From contig SAXG01000001.1 of assembly GCA_012932865.1 (NCBI GenBank), positions 2,779,693 to 2,843,692 on the forward strand: DNA of 64,000 nt, read 5' to 3'. Origin of the DNA: Amylostereum areolatum (lineage: Eukaryota; Basidiomycota; Agaricomycetes; Russulales; Stereaceae). The position numbers and the translations under genes are program-made. Positions 38,809 through 48,098 of this stretch are shown one piece after another. Each line of letters begins with the position of its first letter. Positions within the stretch are counted from its first letter, which is position 1. Below the pieces are notes generated by a model. It was not told the DNA's origin. It saw only the letters and a program-made list of their open reading frames with translations, and did not search any database.

Positions 38809-39383
38809 TGTTAAGGACGGTCCTTATCACGTGACAAGCGGCTCAGGCTACAGTACTCTTATGCGTGAGAGGTGGGATCAGGTGATCCAGACGTCTCGGT
38901 TTATACGAAGGTAAAGGTCAATAAGCGAAGCAGTAAGTCTTCACGGAAGACTTAGGCGAGCTTATTAACTTAGTTTGGATTCTCTTTAGTATGCTTAAGA
39001 GGAGGTTCTTATTAGAACAGTCCTGTATTTACAAAGAGAACGAGCTGGGGAATAGCTTGCTCGTTGAGCCTCCTTTTATAGGAAAGGAGGTCGAGTAAAT
39101 ATATGTACATTCGGCGACGGTTGTATCAAGTATCTACGGAGACGAACTGTGGCACCGTCGAGGCTATGCCGTTGGGACGGTGACGAACTGTGGCACCGTC
39201 GAGGCTATGCCGTTGGGACGGTGACGATCTGTGGCACCGTCGAGGCTATGCCGTCGAGACGGTGACGATCTGTGGCAGCGTCGTTGAGACGGTTACGAGC
39301 TGGGGCACAGTCGTAATCCGTCGTTTAGCGACGTCCTTCCTAGGAAGGCAATGGAAATGAAGTACCTTGGACAAGTTGTAACA
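38809..39383 (-). repeat. 5' LTR of chromovirus 2
   Basis: 575 bp, no difference from 29047-29621 found by eye. The internal side begins CTAGAACGAGCTCTCC on the minus strand, not a TGG-type primer-binding site. Confidence 0.95.
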
Positions 39384-39388
39384 CTCGG
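39384..39388. other. Target-site duplication, right copy (CTCGG)
   Basis: Matches 29042-29046. Confidence 0.9.
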
Positions 39389-40775
39389 GACGGCGTCGAA
39401 CGATTCGTTTAAGGCTGAGGGGTACAGCGCGCTGGACCAAAAGTCGGAAGAATCGAGCTCCGTGCTTCCGAGTGGGAGAAGTGGGAAAGACGGATGCTCG
39501 GCGGGTGCATCGACGGGCAGGGGAGGAGCGTCCGCGCCATTGGCGGTAAGCGGCGGCTGGACAGTATACGATGTGTCGGGAGGGCCCGCCATGATCTCCG
39601 CCATGACCTTCTCCCAGTCGATGTCGTACGGCTCGATCAGCTCGTTGGCAGGGGACCCAGGCGACTGGTGCGAGAGCGGGATGGGAGCGGACGTCCACGC
39701 GGCGTCGCGTTGGTCATGGTATTGGCCAGCGAGTCCAGCGATGAAGGCCTCCCACTGGGAATCGCAGGCAGTCACTTCGGAAGGCGGCGAAGAAGGTTCG
39801 GCGGCGGCACAGGGGGAGAGGGGAACGGGCGGCGAAGAGACGGACGGTGGGGATATGGGGCAGGACGGGGAAGAAGGGGCGAGGAAAGAGGGTGGAGAGG
39901 GTGGAGAGGGCGGAGAGGGCGGAGAGGGCGGAGAGGGCGAAGAACAAAAAGAAGAGGAGGGGGTTGTCGCATTAACGGGTAGAGCACTATTTTCCACAGT
40001 GAGAGCGGAGGGAAAGGCGTCGCTGTCACCGCCCTGGCCCGCGTTCGCGACCTCGACTTCTCGCGTCACAAGCTCGACGAGCTGGAGGCCCTGCACACCG
40101 GAGGTATCTTTCGAGGCATCGTCGCATTTTTGTCCCGTCTTCGAGCGTCGTTTGGGCGAGTAGCGGTAGTTGGGATGTCTTCGAGCGTGTTCAGCTTTGG
40201 CCGCTTTGGCCCGTTCCTTGTACGCTCCCTTGGCCTTGTCCGACAGCGAGCGCCATACGCCGGAGGCAAACCGGCTGAAGTCGCGGTTGCTGCAGTTGAC
40301 GGTGTCTCGATACCGTGACGAGAGTTCTGTGCGGAAGAGGATGAAAGAATTGGAAGGGCGCGGGACATGGGCGGGAGGGGCGCCGTGGTCTAAGACCTGG
40401 TTTTTGGAAGTTCGTATGGGACCGGGGAGAGAGCGAGCGCGAGCGCTGTCAGTGTCGAAAGGGTCGCTGGGCGCGCAAGGCGGGAGCACGGAAGAGTCAA
40501 GCGTCGGGGGGCTCGCGCGGAAGAGACCGGGGGGGGACACGAGATCGATAGAGAAATCCGGGGTGCTTGTCTCGCATTTGGACTGGTCCCGGCCAAGACC
40601 GGCGGGGGGACAGGATGACTGCAAGGGTTGGGATGACCACGCCGCGAACGTGGTGAGCAGGGGATCTGTGAAGGGGGGGGAGATCAGGATCTGCCTTGAG
40701 GCGTGGGTGTGATAAGGGAGTGTGCGTACCGTTGTGAGGGTCGTAGAGGCCCATGGGATAGTAGAGGTCGGCCAT
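39384..40775 (-). CDS. HMG-box transcription factor (MATA_HMG type), interrupted by chromovirus 2
   Basis: Exon 1 is 40775-40730 (M-A-D-L-Y-Y-P-M-G-L-Y), the intron is 40729-40666 (GTACGC ... TTCACAG) and exon 2 starts at 40665. The HMG box (about residues 112-180) reads P-R-P-S-N-S-F-I-L-F-R, later W-R-S-L-S-D-K-A-K, and ends H-P-N-Y-R-Y-S-P-K-R-R-S-K, the signature of fungal mating-type/fruiting regulators. A (S-P-P)n stretch follows. A TATAAAAAG box is 50 nt upstream. Exon 2 is cut at the duplication 39384-39388. As it stands the frame runs 30 codons into the LTR and stops at 39293. The native tail is at 28975-29046. The DNA-binding domain is intact; the loss of the natural C-terminus and 3' UTR probably alters function or stability. 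Confidence 0.85.
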
Positions 40776-40997
40776 GTCGTTCTTGAGCGAATGTGGGTGC
40801 CAGTTGGGGGCATTATGGGCTGCTTTTTATACGACCGCGGCGGCGTTGTTGAGCTCGACGAGCGGCAGCGTGTTCAGACACTTACCACTCGCTATAATCA
40901 CTTCGTGGACACGAGGCGCGGCCGAGTGTCCCGCCGTCGTTCTTGTCACATTCGATTGTGCACCGACACCGTCCCTGGACAGTCACGAGTCGATTTT

Positions 40998-41287
40998 TCA
41001 GGCCGTCGGACGCGCAGACATTGACAGCGGCGGTTGCTTCTTCGGCCTTTCCGCCTCTGCAGACTTCTTCTCCCGTGGTTTGAGCACTGAACGTGCGCCG
41101 CCGATGCCCAGCAGCCCAGCGAGCAGAACTTGAGAGAAATAGGCGACGGAACGGTCGACAGGAGATGATACGTCGTCGTTGACGTGCGTAGAAAAGACCT
41201 GGGGGATGATGAGCATTGGCGTCCGAATCTAAGCGCGGCTGAGGAAGACCCTGGACTAAGACTAACCTGGACCGCACAATGCGACAT
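40998..41287 (-). CDS. Small single-pass membrane protein
   Basis: Exon 1 starts at ATG 41285-41287 (M-S-H-C-A-V-Q). An intron with GTTAGT donor ends in CCCCAG, and exon 2 runs V-F-S-T-H-V-N-D-D-V to TGA at 40998. The ~72-residue product has a hydrophobic helix (V-A-Y-F-S-Q-V-L-L-A-G-L-L-G-I-G-G) followed by a strongly basic tail (K-P-R-E-K-K-S-A-E). It is divergent to the HMG gene's 5' side and about 220 bp from it. Family not recognised. Clean splicing and codon pattern favour a real gene. Confidence 0.55.
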
Positions 41288-41636
41288 GTGGTGAGAGGAA
41301 AACGTCCAATTTTCTGATGACGAGGGGCGGAAGGAAAAGTGGAGAAGAGCCAGATAGGAACCACGACGGCGACCGAGTCGACCGACTACGAATAGCTAAC
41401 GCAAAGGCAGGCGAGCTCGCGCAGGCATGCGGCGCTCTGCCTGGGAGCTGTCGCGAAAGCCGCAATTCGCGGTGTCGGATGTGCCGTGGGACCGATGCTC
41501 GAGGTCGAGGACGACGATGACGAGAAGCGATTGCCACTGCCAGTGCGCCTGCGCCTGCGCCAGCGCGCGGGGATCTCCGGTTTAGACCACCGCCGGCATG
41601 GCGCGTGGGAATCTCCTGTCCTCGGTCGTCGCTAAG

Positions 41637-41892
41637 TACCTTCTTTCGTCCCTGCTCCCGCCCTCGCCCCACCACTTTCAAGTGTGTGTGCTCGCTGGCA
41701 TGCGACCTCGGTCGTGTGCCGCGCGCATGCAGGTCGCGCGTCGCATGGCTTTCTTATGAATTCCGTGTCGGCGTGCGTCGAATGGTGCTGGCCCCCGTCG
41801 TCGACCTGGTGCAATATCTTTCTTTTCCTCTTTATCTTCAATTTCTTCTTCTTCTCCTCTCGTCCTCGCGGTGACCCCCACAGGCTCCGGAC
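41637..41892 (+). repeat. Direct duplication, copy 1
   Basis: About 255 bp that recur at 42040-42291 with a handful of substitutions and one short indel in a CTT run. Confidence 0.9.
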
Positions 41893-42039
41893 GACCATCT
41901 CGTCGGGGGCACAAGCGCAAACGTTCGGCCAGGATTCTCGCCTCGCAAACGAGGACCGTGACCGTCGCCGCCGTCGCCCAAACCGCTGCCACTGCTGTTT
42001 GACCTCGTCGTCCTTGCCGTCCTCGTACGTCGTCGCCAC

Positions 42040-42291
42040 CTTCTTTCGTCCCTGCTCCCGCCCTCGCCCCACCACTCTCAAGTGTGTGTGCTCGCTGGCA
42101 TGCGACCTCGGTCGTGTGCCGCGCGCATGCAGGTCGCGCGTCGCATGGCTTTCTTATGAATTCCGTGTTGGCGTGCGTCGAGTGGTGCTGGCCCCCGTCG
42201 TCGACCTGGTGCAATATCTTTCTTTTCCTCTTTATCTTCAATTTCTTTCTCCTCTCGTCCTCACGGTGATCCCCACAGGCTCCGGCAGACC
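42040..42291 (+). repeat. Direct duplication, copy 2
   Basis: Second copy, about 148 bp after the end of copy 1. Both end at ...CCCCACAGGCTCCGG. Confidence 0.9.
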
Positions 42292-43168
42292 ATCCGTTTG
42301 CGCTTGTACCCTCGTCGATTCGGCCAGCATTTCCAAGTCGCCATTTCATCCCTCTTGCAGGATCGTGACTCCCACAGGACAAACGTACGTGCCGTATCTG
42401 CTCTTTGCCGTCTTTCTCTGGTGCCAACAGTCGTGTAGCCTCGATCCTGGATCCGACACTTCTGCGGACACTTCCGCGCGCGTTCCCCTTGTCAGGTACA
42501 AATCGTCGTGGACGTGGTCGCCCCGTTGGTCCCTTCCGGTTCACGAGGGCCTCGCCGTCACGCATCTTCGAGAATCCGGCAGGCGACACGGAGCCAAAGC
42601 CTTCGGCCTCATAGAAGTGCTTCCTATACTGTTGTTCCGATCTGGATCTCGTCACGTTCCCATCTGTGCGCTTCAAGCTGTAGCCGCCGTGGCGGCGGCG
42701 GAAGATGCCCTGCGTGGAAGATGTTACGGAGGCATGGTGGATGGCGTGGATGACAAGAGGGACGATACCGTTGTGACTGGGTGGGCTCGATGCAGGTGCC
42801 ATACACTGAGGATGGCCTTGTGGGTTATCTATTTAAACCCTTCCCTTCTGTTTTCTTCCTCCATTGCTTTCGACTCGCATCGGCACGGCCGAGCTGTGTC
42901 ATGAAATGCACACTGTATCCGAGTTGCCTACATCGTTCCCTCGTGCACCTATCTACCTACCTCCATCTCCTATGCACATGCTCATCTACCCGCCTCAATC
43001 TACGCATGACCCCACATTCGCTTGCATGATCTTAGGTCGGAGGTATAAACAGAGTTCATTTACTACGGTCGTCGCTCCTCGAGCGTGCGTGAACGATACA
43101 AACGAAAGGATCCATTGTGTCTACTCGTAGCTCGACGTAAGGGGAAAGAGACGCGAGCCACATCGTGA

Positions 43169-43775
43169 TCATATGTCCGTTGGGATGTCGAGAGGCCAGT
43201 TGAGGCCTTCCACGGTGGAGAGGTCGGTCTGCACGCGTAAAAGAAACCTAGAATCGCGTCAAATTTGAGATGCGCCGTGAGGAAAGAGGGGGAACAGACG
43301 CACATCCGCACGGCAGCATCGGCCAGAGCGACTTGAGCGCGCCCTCTCAAACCCACCACCCGATTCTTCGTCCCGATAGCCATAACGACAACCTCCCCAG
43401 ACCACGGAGGAAGTTCAGGAAAGCGTGACTGGATGGCGTAGTTGATCGTAGTTTGAGGGCGGAGAGTGCAAGAGACGAGGAAGCGATGTCGTTTGCCACT
43501 GTCGTCGCCGACGGTAACCCAGCAGTCGTGCACGGTGGAGTGGGTTCCAAGGAGGGTTTCCACGCCTGGAAAGCGAGGGAGAAGAGCAGACTCGGATTTC
43601 GGAATGACTGTGGGGATTTCTGCGTATGTAGGGGCATCTGCGCGGGCTTGAAAAAAGCGACCGCGGACGGTGATCAAAGTCTAGTGTTTGGCAAATACGA
43701 AGGTCAGCGGGGGACGGACGAGATGAAAGGCAAACTGACGTCGAAGACGGGCACGGGGAGGCGTAAAGATGGCAT
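43169..43775 (-). CDS. Uncharacterised protein, spliced
   Basis: ATG 43773-43775 (M-P-S-L-R-L-P-V-P-V-F-D). An intron with GTCAGT donor, CTGAC branch and ACTAG acceptor joins to T-L-I-T-V-R-G-R-F-F-Q-A. The main exon continues to A-D-A-A-V-R-M. A last short exon after a TGCAG acceptor ends at TGA 43169, but the donor of that intron is ambiguous (GTGCGT or GTCTGT), so the last ~20 residues are uncertain. The protein of ~160 residues has no motif I know. It contains G-V-E-T-L-L-G-T-H-S and an E-V-V-V-M-A-I-G-T-K segment that reads like beta-strands. Confidence 0.5.
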
Positions 43776-44453
43776 CGGTACTGTTAGATGAGCTCTGCGT
43801 GGACGGAATGGGGTGCACGAGTTATGCCGATAAGGTATCTTGAATGGGTGCAACCTGGACCGCTTTATCCCCCGCGTCGGATACCAATTGTGGCTTCACA
43901 ATCAAGGACTGTCGCGAACCATGGAAGTATGCCGGGAGGATGGCGATCAATGGGCCACGTATTGCGGCGGCCACTCCAGTTTCTACAGCCCTCTGGGTCT
44001 GCCACTGCCAAGTGGTGAACGTACCTTTGGGTTCAATAAAGCAATTCATAGTTCATGAATTGACATTGATCAGATCCAGTACTGCTTGGGCCAGATAATT
44101 GGAGCTTGAAGCTCTTGCAATTGACTGCAGTCCGAGGCCAGGCCTGCGCATCAATTGCTTGAAGGCTGAAAGCCTGCACGTGCCCCCGCGGCAGCGCCCG
44201 GCCGCGAAGAACAAAGCCTCATAGTGCTACTACATAGTACATACCAGTGACCAGTCTACATTCGCCAATTTCAATGTGCATTGTGCATTCAGTCCTCGAG
44301 CGACGAGGATTGCGAACGACAGCTCACTCTTAAAACATGGCCACCTCAGGCTTCCGGCGTGTGGTCAACTACCCCATCTATCGGCAGGTGCTCTCCCACA
44401 ATCGGATACCGTCTTTTCAGATATCTCACCTCCGCTTTACCCCACCAGCCACA
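43776..44453 (+). other. Intergenic between two divergent genes
   Basis: Upstream regions of the genes at 43775 (minus) and 44454 (plus). An ATG at 44337 in frame with 44454 could extend the RING protein by 39 residues. Confidence 0.4.
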
Positions 44454-45297
44454 ATGCTCAAAGCTCTCTGCGCCGCCATATCCGATCTCGATTTCTCAAA
44501 CGAGCTGTCATCCCTTCCTGACGCTCCCGCCCCGGCGTCTGCGCAAGGCGAAGACCCAGCGTTGTCCGCCAGCTCCTCTGCCCGACGCAAGCCCGCCACT
44601 GCACGCTCAGCCAAGGTCAAGATAATCGCATCTAGTCGCTATTCCCCAACGGGTGCCCGTCGTCGGATGTCTGCTCTGGAACGGGTACGCGTTCACTGTG
44701 CTGCGTCACCTTCTCGCGCGGCCCTGACCGTCTTCGTCCACGCAACAGGATAACATCGCCGTCAAGGCTCGGATCGACCAACTCATTCGAGTGCGGGGCA
44801 AGATCGCCAAGGCGGAATCCCGTCTCCGCGGTATCGTGGTGTTGTGGGAGCAAGTGCGTGGATCCAACACCTCCAATCCTTCGTTGCAGATCTGACTCGT
44901 GTTACCACCAGATCCGCGCCGAAAGGGACCTTGAACTCACTTGCGGCGTATGTCTTGATGTCATGATCCGCCCGTGCGTGTACGTCTTGTTATCCCTGCC
45001 ATCCTTGAAATCCAGTATCAAAATCCAGAACGATGTAGAATTTCTAGTTGTCGCCATGCGTTTTGCCTCAAGTGTATACATCGAACCATGGATGACGACG
45101 AGGAAGGTTTTATAGATTCACGTGGTTCTATATACGATTGTCCGGTTTGTCGTGGGGAGTTCGACTGTCCACCAAACCAAATATCGGTTTTGGATGGCTT
45201 GGTGAAAACCCTATCAACCGTAGTGGGGGCACCTGACCCCACGAGCTGCACTGACGATCCTGCGTCTGGAGCGTTCGAGGAGTTGTTTCTTGATTGA
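44454..45297 (+). CDS. RING-finger protein (probable E3 ubiquitin ligase)
   Basis: From ATG 44454 (M-L-K-A-L-C-A-A-I-S-D) a Ser/Ala-rich N-terminus is spliced (GTACGC ... CTGAC ... ACAG) to a coiled-coil piece (I-D-Q-L-I-R-V-R-G-K-I-A-K). Through two more short introns it joins the RING domain: C-G-V-C-L-D, S-C-R-H-A-F-C-L-K-C-I, and D-C-P-V-C-R-G-E-F-D-C-P-P. All zinc ligands of a C3HC4 RING are visible. The end at TGA 45297 follows an acidic tail. The architecture coiled coil plus C-terminal RING matches the gap-containing gene at 27759, of which it may be a distant paralogue. Confidence 0.75.
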
Positions 45298-46817
45298 ATC
45301 CTGCAATATGTATATATGTCTGTGGCTACATTGGTTTCAGTCTGCAGTCTTTTTCCATCTTTACAATCTCCGTGGCTTCCCTTGCAGTGTATGTATATGT
45401 AGTACGAGATATAACTTCAGTTCAAACACCATTCTACCTGTTGACTGCCCGCCGGAAAGGCATGAAGCGATGCGGATAGGAGGTAGTATTGAGTCGACGG
45501 CCAGGAAAATTGGGAAAAGGACGACGCTCGGGCTAATCCATGGTATCGAAGAGGGGGGGAAGAAATCGACCGGGGGGATGATTACTAAGGAGCATGGACA
45601 TGTTTCGGAAGCGACGTGAGTGGAGGTGGGTTAGGCTGAGCAGCGGGGGCGGAGGCTGAAGCCTGAGGGCGTGCCGGGCAGAACTGAGGTGGCGAGTGGC
45701 GAACGACCCATGCTGTAGGCCTCCTACTTGTAATCTTCTGCGCGTTGAGAATGAAAGATGAGTGGTGACATTGTTCCATGGAATGGAAGCGGCGTACCTA
45801 AAAGGTGGCCTACACTTCTCGACGGACCCGACCAGCACTGAGCGGACAGAGGTGAGGACCGCCGGACCGCCGTCGCTATGCCGGGAGAGATATTGGCTGG
45901 ATGTAGGGCTTGACGCTGGATACCGCGCTTGATTACCATTTTGAAAGAGGCTAGCGTCGCTGAGGGAGCTGTTACCAGCGGGAGCGAGCGGGCTGGCAGC
46001 GGGAGCGCGGGCTAGCAGCGAGAGCTGCGCTAGCGCTCGGCGCTGCAAGCGGACGTTGGTCGCTGTGCGCTGGAACGCTGGCGCTGGCGCTGACAAATAT
46101 ATTGATTTGAAATGTTGGGTTTTATACGGGTCTTGGCTGGGGCGGATGGTGTTCAAAATATCTCGTTTCGGCCTGATAACCTTTCGGCCACCACGGGCTT
46201 GAAACGTTACATTTATTAACCTTCCAAAGCAGTTTGAAATCGTGACATAACTTTTTATTTCTGATCACACTTAATGGATGATATGTCAGATAGGAACTTT
46301 AAGTTCCATACGTCCTTCGGCCGAAGCTAGACCCATCCGAAACTCGGTCTTTCGGACTGCTCTCGTCTTCGGTAATGTCCGTCCGAAAGAAGTACTATCA
46401 GACCGGATATTTTACCGCCTTCCTGCACCCAAAACATCTGATTTCTGACGGGTTTCGTCCCCGGAAAGAGCATGTCTGACAGTACACATTTCGGTAGAGT
46501 GTCATTCGTTTCCTAATGCATCATATATTTGTCATTTTATCCGTGTTTTATCACATCCACGGACGTTCCTATATTTGTACTTTTATCCCCCATTTCGAAC
46601 TCCTATCGACTCCGCAAAAATGGACTTCTGCCCGCGGTGAGGGATTTGCGAAACGACCGATTGCGTCATCAGGTCCGTCCGAATATGGGTACGCCCTGCA
46701 CGTGATGCCGCTCCCGACGCGATGTCGGACGGTGCGACGTGCGACTCGCGACTCGCGACTCCAGTGCGACGACGCGTCTCAAACCATGTATAGATACTTT
46801 CTCTTCCTACAATCACA
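45298..46817 (+). other. 1.5 kb without a secure gene
   Basis: A 207-codon minus frame (46156-45533) is low-complexity, caused by GCGCTGG/GCTAGCAGCG-like microrepeats near 45960-46090. TTCGGCC/GGCCGAA palindromes occur near 46150-46340. Nothing else recognised. Confidence 0.4.
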
Positions 46818-47457
46818 ATGGAATCTTCGCCCTCACGAGAACCATCGAACACTCCAACCCCTCGCTCTTCATACAAGCCTGGCCCTCCCGTATTTCTACG
46901 TGCTGACACGTTCACCCCGGAGTCCGTCAGACCGTCGAGGCCTCCACCCATCATCGTCGCCGACAGTTTTATTTCTATGAATCAAAAGTTCCCGGCTATC
47001 CCTTGTGCTCCGACTTCTTTTGCGCTTGCCGCCCGCGCATTTTCTGAGGCAGTCGACGAGATCTCATCCAGGTGTGAGACAAGACTTTCGGATAGTGGGT
47101 CATCGTGTGTGTGATCATCTCCTCCATCTTCATTGGGTTCCATGTGGGGAGAAGGGATGGACGCGTCGAAGCCCGAGACGCGTTTCCGCTGGCTATCACG
47201 TGCAGGACGTGCCCAAATCGGGACGGGGTCGATGACGCGGCCGAGGTGTCGCAGATCCCTATCAACGCCCGACGAATTCTACCAGTCTTTAACTAGACAC
47301 TACCTGCTCGCCTCGTCAGTGTCCGTTAAAGACTCGGCCTCCAGTCTACAACAGCCCAGCTTCACCCTCTCTGCTTTGCCTTCGCCAACTGAAATATACG
47401 CAGTAGCGCAACCCTCGATTTTCAACTTCTTCACAATACGGCACCTCTCAATCTAAC
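46818..47457 (+). CDS. Hypothetical protein, weak
   Basis: ATG 46818 (M-E-S-S-P-S-R-E-P-S) opens a Pro/Ser-rich exon with A-F-S-E-A-V-D-E-I-S-S-R near its end. After 47130 a second frame with D-E-F-Y-Q-S-L-T-R-H-Y continues to TAA 47457, and a GTGTGTG ... GAGAAG intron could join them. A short hydrophobic segment (V-C-V-I-I-S-S-I-F-I-G-F) lies in a third frame between them. No family recognised. Confidence 0.3.
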
Positions 47458-48030
47458 AAATTCAACCATTGTCCAGATATACACCTCTCGGTACGTCGCG
47501 TTTTTTTCTTTCGGTTGGTTCATACTGACGTCAATTCATAGACTCGCGGATTCGACGAGCTCGCGCTCACGCCCGGCTTTGTGCAGGCAGTGCGTCTTTT
47601 TCTCATATCGTCGCCTTGCGTGTGGCTCACTCGTGGTGGGCGCAGTTATCACTCACGAATCGCGGTAGCTGTTTTCAGTGTTCAGCGCGGTTCACAGATC
47701 TCGTGATTGGCAGAATTTCTACGAGGAGCGCCATCATGATCGCCTCCATCCTCTCATTCCTCGGGAACTTCGCGCCATAGTGGTGCTTTCAGCCTCCCAT
47801 CGCTTCTGTCGTCCATTTCGAAGAGGTGTACGACTCCCTTCCTGCTGCGTTTCATCCGCGGCTGACGACATCTTCCCGATCGCCATCCTATCAGGCCACG
47901 CCACGCCCATTTCATACCGTTGTCACGCGCCCCGTTCTCGGGAACGGTTCGACATAACCACGGTCACGCTTGTGCTGTCAGTCCAGCCCAACAGCGAACT
48001 TTCCCCGACGGGCCGAGGCTCGGTTTCCAC

Positions 48031-48037
48031 TATAAAA
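48031..48037 (+). promoter_or_regulatory. TATA box of the mannanase gene
   Basis: TATAAAA, 62 nt before the ATG at 48099. Confidence 0.6.
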
Positions 48038-48098
48038 TGCAAAGCCTTCCTTGGATACAGGACCAGTGCTACCTTCGCCCTCACTCTGCCCACCCCAA

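Larger units (their letters stand above)
29047..39383 (-). mobile_element. Chromovirus 2, complete 10,337-bp LTR retrotransposon with extra genes
   Basis: Two 575-bp LTRs that look identical by eye, both TGTTA...TAACA, are flanked by the 5-bp duplication CTCGG. Internal order on the minus strand: gag, pol, spliced zinc-knuckle gene, basic protein gene, membrane protein gene, polypurine tract, 3' LTR. gag and pol carry intact catalytic motifs. Identical LTRs and an intact duplication mean recent insertion. The extra ~3 kb after pol makes it much longer than a standard chromovirus (about 5.5-7.5 kb). Confidence 0.95.
41288..43168 (+). other. Region without a secure gene; holds a duplicated 255-bp block
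   Basis: Long open frames exist on both strands (plus 41684-42904, minus 42802-41678), but each is explained by the duplicated block and GC-rich composition. A TATTTAAA box occurs near 42829. I see no domain in any frame. Confidence 0.4.

Noticed and set aside
39351..40163. 270-codon plus frame antisense to the HMG gene
   Set aside because: Gly/Glu-rich mirror of the Ser/Pro-rich HMG protein; starts in the LTR.
41678..42904. 406-codon plus frame and 374-codon minus frame over the same region
   Set aside because: Both are produced by the duplicated 255-bp block and low stop frequency; no domain, no introns, antisense to each other.
45533..46156. 207-codon minus frame
   Set aside because: Low-complexity reading of GCGCTGG/AGCGAGCGG microrepeats, no motif.
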